NCBI GenBank assembly: GCA_036398215.1
Contig: DASWHK010000150.1
Location: 1-14,693 of the forward strand
DNA: 14,693 bases
Origin: DASWHK01 sp036398215
GTDB taxonomy: Bacteria > Acidobacteriota > UBA890
Direction: 5' to 3'
Shown piece after piece: positions 1 through 6,867 of this stretch. Each line of letters opens with the position of its first letter. Position 1 is the stretch's first letter. The notes under the pieces were generated by a model. It searched no databases, was not told where the DNA came from, and saw only the letters and a program-made list of their open reading frames with translations. Made by a program: the position numbers and the translations under genes.

Positions 1-82
1 CACTTGCCTCTCGCCGCCGCGACGACAGGCGTCCCGGGGCCCACTGGCCTCTGGCTGCTGCGACGACGAGCGGCCCGGGCCC
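1..82. repeat. Degenerate 41-bp tandem repeat, two visible units
   Basis: Units at 1-41 and 42-82 match at 33 of 41 positions when read side by side. Both begin with CACT and share GCGACGAC and a CCCGGG core. The unit length is not a multiple of three and the array lies just beyond the stop codon of the S9 peptidase gene, so it is probably non-coding. Because the window starts exactly at a unit boundary, more copies may lie to the left. The second unit holds a 10-bp palindrome (GGCCCGGGCC, 72-81). No T-run that would make it a clear terminator is visible. Confidence 0.6.
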
Positions 83-105
83 GTTTCCTTCCGGTTGACC
101 GAGCG

Positions 106-2499
106 TTAGCGGCCGCCGTTCCGCGAGGCGCCGATCTCGTACTCCACCGGCGGCTCGGCGCCCAGCAGCCACTTCACGAAGTAGTCCCAGCGGCGGCGCA
201 TCATGTAGTTGGAGGCGTCGCCGTAGCCGTGGCCGGCGTTGGGGATCATGATCAGGTCGAAGTCCTTGTTCGCCTCGATCAGCGCCTCGACGACCAGCAG
301 CGTCTCGTCGGGCGGCACGTTGGTGTCCATCGTGCCGTGGGCCAGCAGCAGGTGCCCCTGCAGGTCCTTGGCGAAGGTCTGGTTCGCCTCGACCTCGTAG
401 TTGTCGCCGCCGTCGGGGCTCCTCTCGAGCAGACCCTGGTAACGCTCGCCCCAGTCGTCCTCGTAGACGCGCTGATCGTGGTTGCCGGACTCGGCGATGC
501 CGACCTTGAAGAACTCCGGGTAGCGGAACATCGCGCTCGTGGTCGCGAAGCCGCCGCCCGAGTGCCCCCAGATGCCGACCTGCTCGAGGTCGATCCACGC
601 GTAGCGGGCGGCGAGGTCCTCCATGCCGGCGATCTGGTCGGGGATCGTGTTGTCGCGGCCCATCGCCCCGAAGTAGGCGTCCTGGAAGCTCTTCGAGCGG
701 CCGGGCGTGCCCATCCCGTCGATGCTCACGACGATGAAGCCGAGCTCGGCGAGCGCCTGGCGGTCACCGCGCGCGGCGCTGAACGAGCGGCTGCCGGTGC
801 TGCCGGACTGCGGGCCGGGATAGACCTGGTTGACGATCGGGTACTTGCGGGCCGGATCGAAGTCCGTCGGCCGGAACATCAGCCCGTAGATGTCGGTCTC
901 GCCGTCGCGCGCCTTCATCGTGATCGGGATCGGCGGCTGCCAGCCGATGGCCAGCAACCGCGAGATGTCGGCCTCTTCGAGCGGCATCACCAGGTCGCCG
1001 TCGGCGTCGCGCAGCGTCGCCACCGGCGGCACGTCGGGCTGCGAGTAGGTGTCGACGAGATAGCGGCCCGAGGGCGACGGCTGGATCGAGTGGTTGCCGT
1101 CGTCCGGGGTCAGCAAGACGTAGTCGCCGCCGTCGAGGTCGATCCGATAGAAGTGGCGGAAGTAGGGGTCTCGTCCCGGCTCGCGGCCGTTGGCGCCGAA
1201 CCAGATCGTCCGCTCCTCCTCGTCGAGGCGTTCGAGCGACAACACCGGTCCGTCGCCGCGGGTGATCTGGTGCTTCAGCGCCCCGGACTGCAGGTCGTAC
1301 AGGTAGAGGTGGCCCCAGTCGTCACGCTCCGAGTACCAGAGCAGCTCGTTCGTCTCCCACAGCACGTTCCAGCCGGTGTGCGACTCGTAGTGGGTGGCGA
1401 TGCGCTCCTCCATCACCTTGCGGACGGCGCCGGTGGCGGCGTCGGCGACGCTCACCCAGACGTGCTTGTGGTCGCGCGACACCGAGGCGATGGCGAGCCG
1501 GGAGCCGTCCGGGCTCCATTGATAGTCGTTCATGTCGATGTCGTCGCCGAGCGTCGCGCGATGGTAGTCGAGCGGCATTTCGAGCCGCGTGACCTCGGCG
1601 GACTCGACGTCGATGACGACCCGATGCAGCATCGCCACCTCGGGGTCGCCGGGCAGCGGGTACCGCGTCACCCGCAGCGTCGGATGGCCGGCGGTCGTGT
1701 TGATGAAGTACATCTCCCCGACCTGCCGCTCGTCCTGCTGCTGGGTGGCAATCTTTCGGGAATCGGGCGACCAGCGGACCATCGCCCGGTCGCTGAAGCG
1801 CCAGCCGGCGTTGTCGGTGGCGTAGCCGAAGTACTCGACACCGTCGCTGGTCAGGGGGCGCTCGCGGCCGCTCTCCATGTCCCGTACCCACAGGTTCCAG
1901 TCGCGGATGAAGGCGCCGAGCGTGCCGTCGGGCGAGACGGCGAGCGGCCTGTCGTCGCTCGAAGTGGGGCCGCCGCCGCCGCCCCGTCCGCCACGCCCGC
2001 CGCGCCCACCTCGGCCGCCGCGCCCGGCCGATTCCGCCGCGCCGACGGCCGAGCAGGAGCTGCCGTCGACGTCACAGGTCCAGCGCCGCTCGTCGGCGTC
2101 GAACGAGACGCGGCTGTTGTCGTCGCTCAGCTCGATCGAGTTGAACGGCAGGTCCAGCGCTTCGTAGCTCTCGCCGCTGGCCGCCGACAGCGCCGCCGCG
2201 AGCCGCTCGTGATCGAAAGCCCGCTGCCTGGTGCGCGTCTCCGGATCGACGAGGATGAACTCGGCGCCGTCGGCGAGCTCGTTGCGGTACCAGAACTGAT
2301 CGTCGTCCAGCCAGTTCGCCGACACCTGGCCGCCGACCACCAGGTCGTTGACGTTCGGCGCCAGGAACCCCTCGGCGCGCGCGTAGTCGGCCGCGGTAAC
2401 CTGCGGCGTCTGCGCCGGCTGCGAGGCAGCGACGGAGACGGTCAGCAGCGCGGCGCTGACCAGGAACAGGACGGCGATTCGGGGTGTCGACGGGCGCAT
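106..2499 (-). CDS. Secreted S9 family peptidase (DPP4-like prolyl oligopeptidase fold)
   Basis: This is a 797-aa serine peptidase, probably periplasmic or secreted. Residues 1-25 form a signal peptide (MRPSTPR, hydrophobic core, then AAS-Q). A DPPIV_N-type beta-propeller spans about 110-500, with WSPDG/WSPDS blade motifs near 243 and 328. The C-terminal alpha/beta hydrolase domain spans about 540-770. The catalytic triad is visible: Ser647 in GHSGGG, Asp725 in GTMDTNVPP and His757 in NAGHGYG; Tyr560 in QVYPGP fits the oxyanion tyrosine. A Gly/Arg-rich linker lies at about 159-177. The double-Glu motif that fixes substrate N-termini in true DPP4 was not found, so dipeptidyl-peptidase specificity is unproven. 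The start is the ATG preceded by AAGGAG at 6 nt; upstream in-frame starts would remove the signal peptide from the N-terminus. The gene lies downstream of the cyclophilin gene on the same strand, 184 bp away, and may be co-transcribed. Confidence 0.93.
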   Translation of the reverse strand: MRPSTPRIAVLFLVSAALLTVSVAASQPAQTPQVTAADYARAEGFLAPNVNDLVVGGQVSANWLDDDQFWYRNELADGAEFILVDPETRTRQRAFDHERLAAALSAASGESYEALDLPFNSIELSDDNSRVSFDADERRWTCDVDGSSCSAVGAAESAGRGGRGGRGGRGGRGGGGGPTSSDDRPLAVSPDGTLGAFIRDWNLWVRDMESGRERPLTSDGVEYFGYATDNAGWRFSDRAMVRWSPDSRKIATQQQDERQVGEMYFINTTAGHPTLRVTRYPLPGDPEVAMLHRVVIDVESAEVTRLEMPLDYHRATLGDDIDMNDYQWSPDGSRLAIASVSRDHKHVWVSVADAATGAVRKVMEERIATHYESHTGWNVLWETNELLWYSERDDWGHLYLYDLQSGALKHQITRGDGPVLSLERLDEEERTIWFGANGREPGRDPYFRHFYRIDLDGGDYVLLTPDDGNHSIQPSPSGRYLVDTYSQPDVPPVATLRDADGDLVMPLEEADISRLLAIGWQPPIPITMKARDGETDIYGLMFRPTDFDPARKYPIVNQVYPGPQSGSTGSRSFSAARGDRQALAELGFIVVSIDGMGTPGRSKSFQDAYFGAMGRDNTIPDQIAGMEDLAARYAWIDLEQVGIWGHSGGGFATTSAMFRYPEFFKVGIAESGNHDQRVYEDDWGERYQGLLERSPDGGDNYEVEANQTFAKDLQGHLLLAHGTMDTNVPPDETLLVVEALIEANKDFDLIMIPNAGHGYGDASNYMMRRRWDYFVKWLLGAEPPVEYEIGASRNGGR

Positions 2500-2505
2500 G
2501 AGGTG

Positions 2506-2511
2506 CTCCTT
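2506..2511 (-). promoter_or_regulatory. Ribosome binding site of the S9 peptidase gene
   Basis: AAGGAG on the minus strand, 6 nt from the ATG at 2499. It settles the start in favour of the version with a signal peptide. Confidence 0.75.
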
Positions 2512-2563
2512 TTTCGGACCGGGTGTACCGGCTGTGCGTTCATGGGGATTGCCTATTGTGCCT

Positions 2564-2573
2564 TTGGCGCCAA
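2564..2573. other. 10-bp perfect palindrome between the cyclophilin and S9 peptidase genes
   Basis: TTGGCGCCAA sits about 65 bp upstream of the S9 peptidase start. A second GGCGCC core lies just beside it, near 2585. It could be an operator or a chance palindrome in GC-rich DNA. No convincing -35/-10 pair was found in this 184-bp gap, which otherwise shows nothing. Confidence 0.2.
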
Positions 2574-2683
2574 CGCGACGAAACTGGCGCCGGCCCTCAT
2601 GTAGGATTGGCGATCGCAGGATCATCGAGGCGGCGGAGATGGCCGAGGAGGACTCCGACGCGCGGGCGAGGCCGTAGCGAACC

Positions 2684-3430
2684 TCAACGCTGCACGGCGT
2701 CTGTGGATCGAGGCGCGCCTCGAGGACGGCCTGTCGATCCCGGTGCAGACTCGATGACGGCGCGGTGGATGCGGTCGAGCAGCGGGAAGTCGGCGTCGAG
2801 GTGGGCGTTGCCCTCGGCGACGATGCGGCCCTGGTTGCCGCCGCGCATGCCGCCGCCGGCGTCCTCGCCGTAGCCGGCGTAGAGGCTGTCGACGACATCC
2901 ATGCCCTCGATCACCTCGCCGAAGGGCACGAAGCCCTGCTCGTCGTAGTCGGGGTTGTCGCGCAGGTTGATGACCGCCTGGGTGGTGCGATCGTCGGGGC
3001 CGCGCATGGCGAAGAAGACGCGGCCGCGCCGCGCCGACTCGATCCTCGGATCGTCCGGGATCGCCCGCCCGTACCAGACGGCGTTGACCGCCGGATCTCC
3101 GGAGAGGCCGAACTGGGCGAACACCCCGGCGCGGATGCGGAACACCCGGGTGTCGTCGTAGAAGCCGAGGCGCACGAGGTTATAGAACCGGTCGGTGCCG
3201 AGCGGCGCCCAGCCGCGGTGCACCTCGACGACGAAGTCGCCCTTGCTGGTCGTGAAGCGGGCGCGGAAGGCGTCGGGGGCCTCGCGGCGCCACTCCGGGT
3301 CGCCCGGCGCGAGCAGCAGCGCGCGCTGGCCGGCGGCGGGCGCGGACATCCCGGCGGCAATGATGAGGGCCACGGCAAGATGGCGGGCGGCGGACGTTGC
3401 CGACCTTCCGCTCCAAGGTGAGGCAACCAT
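2684..3430 (-). CDS. Exported cyclophilin-type peptidyl-prolyl cis-trans isomerase
   Basis: This 248-aa protein is predicted to catalyse cis-trans isomerisation of Xaa-Pro bonds during folding of exported proteins. Residues 1-34 look like a signal peptide (basic start, hydrophobic HLAVALIIAAGMS, then PAAG-Q). The cyclophilin domain covers about 55-225. The active-site strand reads VFRIRAGVFAQFG: Arg98 and Gln106 fit cyclophilin A Arg55 and Gln63, while Val103 replaces Phe60. The GPDDRTTQAVIN and GFVPFGEVIEGMDVVD segments are typical of this bacterial subfamily. The last 20 residues are a low-complexity tail rich in Arg, Pro and Ser. The ATG at 3430 has GGAGG 5 nt upstream; the longer in-frame start at 3487 would bury the signal peptide. 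The secreted peptidase gene follows on the same strand, consistent with a shared envelope protein-quality role (inference). Confidence 0.9.
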   Translation of the reverse strand: MVASPWSGRSATSAARHLAVALIIAAGMSAPAAGQRALLLAPGDPEWRREAPDAFRARFTTSKGDFVVEVHRGWAPLGTDRFYNLVRLGFYDDTRVFRIRAGVFAQFGLSGDPAVNAVWYGRAIPDDPRIESARRGRVFFAMRGPDDRTTQAVINLRDNPDYDEQGFVPFGEVIEGMDVVDSLYAGYGEDAGGGMRGGNQGRIVAEGNAHLDADFPLLDRIHRAVIESAPGSTGRPRGAPRSTDAVQR

Positions 3431-3435
3431 TTCGC

Positions 3436-3440
3436 CCTCC
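3436..3440 (-). promoter_or_regulatory. Ribosome binding site of the cyclophilin gene
   Basis: GGAGG on the minus strand, 5 nt before the ATG at 3430. It selects the start that gives an N-terminal signal peptide. Confidence 0.7.
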
Positions 3441-3605
3441 GGTACGTCTCGCGTTGTGTGTACAGAATGGCCGGCGAACCCGGTCACCGCCCCGGCGCCC
3501 CATCGGCGCGCGGCGCGGGCACGCTATCCGATCGGCGCGGCGGGCCACAAGCGAGACGACCGGTGATGCCGGCGGTCTGGCTCGCTCTGAGACCCGGCAG
3601 GTCCT

Positions 3606-3624
3606 CGCCGGCAAGGGGCCGGCG
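3606..3624 (+). other. Hairpin in the leader of the ADOP permease gene
   Basis: CGCCGGC and GCCGGCG form a 7-bp stem around AAGGG, ending 28 nt before the ATG at 3653. No T-run follows, so it is not a classical terminator. It could influence mRNA stability or translation, or be incidental in GC-rich DNA. The rest of the 222-bp divergent gap (3431-3652) must hold promoters for both genes, but no clear -35/-10 pair was seen. Confidence 0.3.
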
Positions 3625-3643
3625 GCCGAGCGTCACACAGACC

Positions 3644-3648
3644 GGAGA
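3644..3648 (+). promoter_or_regulatory. Ribosome binding site of the ADOP permease gene
   Basis: GGAGA, 4 nt before the ATG at 3653. It supports the 817-aa start rather than the in-frame start at 3458, which would add 65 residues unlike the family. Confidence 0.7.
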
Positions 3649-3652
3649 AGCC

Positions 3653-6106
3653 ATGGACACGATCGTCCAGGACATTCGCTACGGAATCCGCCAGTTCACC
3701 CGCAACCGGGCGTTGGCCGCTGCCGCCGTTGTGTGCATCGCGATCGGCGTGGGCGCCAACACGACCATCTTCAGCGTCGTCAATGCCGTGCTGCTCCGCC
3801 CGATACCCGGGGTTTCCGACGGCGCCGGCTTGCTCGAAATGGGACGCGCTCAGGTCGGCGAGAACCTGTTCGACACCCTGTCGTACCCGATCTGGCGGGA
3901 CGTCATCGAGGGCACGCGCGAACAGGCGGAGATCGGCCTCTGGACCCCGCAGGCGCTCGCCCTCAGCGGCGACGAGGAGGCCCGGGTCGAGACCGGCTTT
4001 CTCGTCACGCCGGGCTACTTCACCGTGCTCGGCGTGGAGCCGGCGCTCGGCCGCTTCTTCGCCGAGGACGAGGCCGCGCTGGGCGACCCGGCGTCCCTGG
4101 CGGTCATCAGCCACGGCTTGTGGCAGCGGCGCTACGGCGCCGATCCCGGCGTGGTCGGGCGGGCGGTGCGTGTCAACGGCGAGCCGGCGACGATCATCGG
4201 CGTCGCGTCGCGGGGCTTCGGCGGTCACCTGTCGGTCCTCGACGCCGACGTCTGGGTGCCGCTCGGCATGCGCGCCCCCGGGCTGCCGACCCCAGAGGAC
4301 CTCGGCGGCCGCGGCAACCACTTCCTGCTCGGCATCGGCCGGCTGCGGCCGGGCGTTTCGCTGGCGGCGGCTCGCGCCGCCGGCTCGGCGGCGATGGCCG
4401 GGATGCGCGAGGAGTTTCCCCGTCTCGAGGGCATGGACGTCGGCATGGCACCGCTCGGCTCGCTACCGGGGTTCATTCGCACCTCCGTGTCGGTGTTCCT
4501 CGCCGCCCTGATGGTCGTCGTCGGCCTGGTGCTGATGATCGCCTGCATCAACGTCGCCGGGATGCTGCAGGCGCGCGGCGTCGCCCGCCGCAAGGAGATC
4601 GCGGTGCGGCTGGCCATGGGAGCAGGACGGGGCCGGCTGGTGCGGCAATTGGTGACCGAGGGCCTGCTGCTGTTCGCCTGCGGCGGCGCGCTCGGCCTGC
4701 TGGCGTCCGCCTGGGCGACCTCGCTGCTCGGCACCCTGCGTCCGCCCACGCCACCGCCGTTCGTGTTCAGCTTCGACCTCGGCATCGATCGCACCGTGCT
4801 GGCCTTTACCTCGATACTCACGCTGGCGACGGGAGTGCTGTTCGGTCTCGGCCCGGCGCTGCGCAGCACCCGTCCCGAGCTGGTCAGGGCACTGAAGGAC
4901 GACCGCGGCGCCGGCCACCGGCGCTCCCGCCTGCGCGGCGCCATGGTCGCCGGCCAGGTGGCGATCACCGTGCTCCTGCTGATCGCCTCGGGACTGTTCC
5001 TGCGCGCCCTGATCAGCGCCCGCAACATCGATACCGGCTTCGACCCGGACGGCGTCGTGACGATGTCGCTCGATCTCGACCTGCACGGCTACGACGGCGA
5101 GGCGGGCCTGCGCTTCTACCGCGAGCTGCGCCAACGCCTGGAGCGGACGCCGGGGATCGAGGCGGCGAGCGTCGCCGCGTTGCTGCCGCTCGGCCTGCCC
5201 TCAAGCATCGGTTTCGGGGGCGTCAACGTCGAAGGCGTGGAGCCGCCAGCGAACGACATCTCCTGGGACGCCGACTTCAACGTCGTTTCGCCGGGATACT
5301 TCGATACACTCCGCATCCCGCTGTTGCAGGGCCGCGACTTCGACGACCGCGACGTCGAGGGGGCGCCGCGGGTGGCGATCATCAACGAGACGATGGCCGA
5401 TCACTTCTGGCCCGCCGGCGACGCGCTCGGCGCCGAGCTCGTCACCGGCAGCGTCGCCGACGGGACCCGCTGGCAGGTGGTCGGCATCGCCCGCGACTCG
5501 AAGTACGCGAGCTTCACCGCGGAAACGCCGTTTTTCACCTACTTGCCTCTGGCGCAATCGTACCGGCCACAGATGTCGCTACAGGTGCGGGGACGAAATG
5601 CGGAGGCGCCGTCGCTGCCGGCGATGCGCGGCGTTCTCCGGGAGCTCGATCCGGACCTGCCGTTCATGGAGGTCATCGCTTTGCGCGAGTACGTCGAGAT
5701 CGGCTTCCTGCCGCAGCGGATCGCCGGCTCGGTGGCGGGGATTCTCGGGGTGGTCGGCCTGCTGCTGGGCGCGGTCGGCATCTATGGCGTCACCGCCTAC
5801 ACGGTCAACCAACGCCTCCACGAGATCGGCATCCGCAAGGCGCTGGGCGCGCCGCGCGGCCAGGTCCTGCGCCTGGTGGTGCGGCAGGGGATGCTGGCGC
5901 CGCTTCTCGGCATGGCGGCCGGCGTCAGCCTGGCGCTGCCCCTGACGCGTCTGCTCGCCGCCTTCCTGATGGGCATCAGCCCCGTCGACCCGATCACCTT
6001 CGCCGGCGTCCTGGCGTTGCTCGCCGTCGTCGCCTTCCTCGCCAACTGGCTGCCCGCCCGCCGCGCTGCAAGCACCGACCCCCTGGTCTGCCTCCGCCAC
6101 GAGTAG
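3653..6106 (+). CDS. ADOP family FtsX/MacB-like permease (duplicated, orphan)
   Basis: This 817-aa inner-membrane protein has two copies of the FtsX/MacB permease unit. A long first hydrophobic segment (about 20-49, with IGVGANTTIFSVVNAVLLRP) precedes the first periplasmic MacB core domain (about 50-270). Membrane segments follow near 278-304, 336-360, 381-401 and 431-453, then a second core domain (about 455-680), then segments near 689-713, 747-770 and 779-800. Coupling-helix motifs appear twice, ARRKEIAVRLAMGAGRGRLV (311-330) and QRLHEIGIRKALGAPRGQVL (720-739), and a PARRA motif near 801 precedes the C-terminus. Length and layout fit TIGR03434 (acidobacterial duplicated orphan permease). 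That family normally lacks a neighbouring ABC ATPase, and none is present here. The transported or extracted substrate is unknown; by analogy with MacB/LolCE it may act mechanically on envelope proteins or lipids. Confidence 0.9.
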   Translation: MDTIVQDIRYGIRQFTRNRALAAAAVVCIAIGVGANTTIFSVVNAVLLRPIPGVSDGAGLLEMGRAQVGENLFDTLSYPIWRDVIEGTREQAEIGLWTPQALALSGDEEARVETGFLVTPGYFTVLGVEPALGRFFAEDEAALGDPASLAVISHGLWQRRYGADPGVVGRAVRVNGEPATIIGVASRGFGGHLSVLDADVWVPLGMRAPGLPTPEDLGGRGNHFLLGIGRLRPGVSLAAARAAGSAAMAGMREEFPRLEGMDVGMAPLGSLPGFIRTSVSVFLAALMVVVGLVLMIACINVAGMLQARGVARRKEIAVRLAMGAGRGRLVRQLVTEGLLLFACGGALGLLASAWATSLLGTLRPPTPPPFVFSFDLGIDRTVLAFTSILTLATGVLFGLGPALRSTRPELVRALKDDRGAGHRRSRLRGAMVAGQVAITVLLLIASGLFLRALISARNIDTGFDPDGVVTMSLDLDLHGYDGEAGLRFYRELRQRLERTPGIEAASVAALLPLGLPSSIGFGGVNVEGVEPPANDISWDADFNVVSPGYFDTLRIPLLQGRDFDDRDVEGAPRVAIINETMADHFWPAGDALGAELVTGSVADGTRWQVVGIARDSKYASFTAETPFFTYLPLAQSYRPQMSLQVRGRNAEAPSLPAMRGVLRELDPDLPFMEVIALREYVEIGFLPQRIAGSVAGILGVVGLLLGAVGIYGVTAYTVNQRLHEIGIRKALGAPRGQVLRLVVRQGMLAPLLGMAAGVSLALPLTRLLAAFLMGISPVDPITFAGVLALLAVVAFLANWLPARRAASTDPLVCLRHE

Positions 6107-6127
6107 CTCGTCCCGCGATCCCAACCG

Positions 6128-6244
6128 TCCGCATTGAGCACCGGGCAAGCGGCGTGCAGCGCACGCCGCGGCGGGGGCGGGCGGCGGGCATTCAAAAAAA
6201 TGCGGCGTGCGCGGATGGCACGAAGCCGTGATCACCACCCGCCG
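6128..6244. repeat. Structured intergenic repeat, copy 1
   Basis: First of two near-identical direct copies, about 116 bp long and offset by 119-120 bp from the second. The 9-bp stem GCGGCGTGC/GCACGCCGC with an AGC loop (6149-6169) is perfect. The central GCATTC/AAATGC hairpin (6188-6203) has one pair weakened, and the outer arm (6176-6186 with 6233-6243) has two C-A mismatches. It differs from copy 2 by four transitions and a 1-bp indel. It lies 3' of the ADOP gene and in the 3' flank of the small minus-strand gene. Confidence 0.8.
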
Positions 6245-6247
6245 ACC

Positions 6248-6363
6248 TCCGCATGAGCACCGGGCAAGCGGCGTGCAGCGCACGCCGCGGCGGGGGCGGG
6301 TGGTGGGCATTCAAAAGAATGCGGCGTGCGCGGATGGCACGAAGCCGCGATCACCACCCGCCG
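6248..6363. repeat. Structured intergenic repeat, copy 2
   Basis: This is the better-folding copy. It has a 9-bp perfect stem with an AGC loop (6268-6288). An outer 11-bp perfect arm, GGCGGGTGGTG with CACCACCCGCC, pairs 6295-6305 with 6352-6362. Inside the arm are two hairpins: GCATTC-AAAA-GAATGC (6307-6322), and GGC-GTGC with GCAC-gaa-GCC (6323-6346, 7-nt loop). The result resembles a three-way junction. With copy 1 it fills most of the 275-bp convergent intergenic region, where a bidirectional terminator or a REP-like element would be expected. Confidence 0.8.
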
Positions 6364-6381
6364 CGCATGACGCCGCAGCTC

Positions 6382-6672
6382 CTACAAGAAGCGATCGTAG
6401 AAGAACTTCGCGTAATACCCGGGCCAGTCCGCCCCGGGGGCCCGGAACTCCTGCTCGCGGTTGGCGGCCACCAGCAGGTAGACGAGCTCGCTCTTGGTGA
6501 AGTCGGCCTTCAGGCGCTTCTTGAGGCGGTTCATCAGGAAGTCGGAGTACCAGAGCGGCCACTCCGGATCCTCGCCGTCCTTGTCGCGAAACGCCCGGTG
6601 GTGCGCCTCGCCGCACTCGCGGAAGAGATCGGCGAGGAACTTGATCAGGCCGGCGTCGGTGGCGGGCTGCAT
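6382..6672 (-). CDS. Small conserved-looking protein with WPLWY motif, function unknown
   Basis: This is a 96-aa soluble protein with no signal peptide or membrane segment. Residues 8-30 look helical (LIKFLADLFRECGEAHHRAF), followed by an acidic turn and a DPEWPLWYSDFL motif at about 35-46. A basic segment KKRLKADFTK and a hydrophobic SELVYLLVAA stretch (61-70) come next, and the C-terminus is aromatic-rich (YYAKFFYDRFL). I recall similar WP.WY-type small proteins but cannot name a family or function. Codon use is like its neighbours and the composition is not that of a shadow frame. No Shine-Dalgarno sequence precedes the ATG. It lies 195 bp downstream of the kinase-mutase gene on the same strand and may be the last gene of that transcript or have its own promoter. 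Confidence 0.7.
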   Translation of the reverse strand: MQPATDAGLIKFLADLFRECGEAHHRAFRDKDGEDPEWPLWYSDFLMNRLKKRLKADFTKSELVYLLVAANREQEFRAPGADWPGYYAKFFYDRFL

Positions 6673-6680
6673 GGCTACAC

Positions 6681-6710
6681 ACCGTACGCCAAAACGGCGC
6701 GAGTAGGCAA
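6681..6710 (-). promoter_or_regulatory. Weak candidate promoter of the small WPLWY gene
   Basis: On the minus strand, TTGCCT (6705-6710) and TACGGT (6681-6686) are 18 bp apart. Transcription would then start at or next to the ATG, which fits the missing ribosome binding site (leaderless mRNA). Both boxes match the consensus only partly, 4 of 6 and 3 of 6. The rest of 6673-6867 holds only an imperfect GC-rich palindrome at 6788-6804. Confidence 0.2.
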
Positions 6711-6867
6711 CTCTAACTTTTGCTGCGCTTCAACCTCGTGGGCTGGTCGAGCTTGAAGGCCCGCGCAGTGCGCTCTTGCAGAGGATCGCGGTCCCCGGGG
6801 CCGCCACCGACCCAGCCGCCGGTGCTTTCGTCCACAGCGCTTCGGGCTGAAACGGGGCGCCGCGGCC

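Noticed and set aside
4..2604. Long plus-strand open frame of 866 codons
   Set aside because: It is antisense to the S9 peptidase. Its Val/Asp/Arg/His-rich, motif-free translation is typical of a shadow frame in high-GC DNA.
2500..2898. N-terminal extension of the S9 peptidase to 930 residues
   Set aside because: It overlaps the cyclophilin gene and is Ser/Thr/Arg/Pro-rich. The internal ATG has a strong ribosome binding site and starts a signal peptide.
3397..6231. 944-codon plus-strand frame overlapping the ADOP gene
   Set aside because: Arg/Gly/Pro-rich translation with no domains; the overlapping frame carries clear permease motifs.
6165..6310. G-quadruplex in the G-rich parts of the two repeats
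   Set aside because: Each copy has only three runs of three or more G close together plus shorter runs; the hairpin reading explains the sequence better.
6128..6363. CRISPR array
   Set aside because: Only two units of about 116 bp, almost identical throughout, with no short repeat and unique spacer pattern and no cas genes.
6673..6867. Possible tRNA or small RNA in the gap
   Set aside because: No T-loop GTTCRA consensus or cloverleaf could be drawn. Only an imperfect GC palindrome and a weak promoter candidate were seen.
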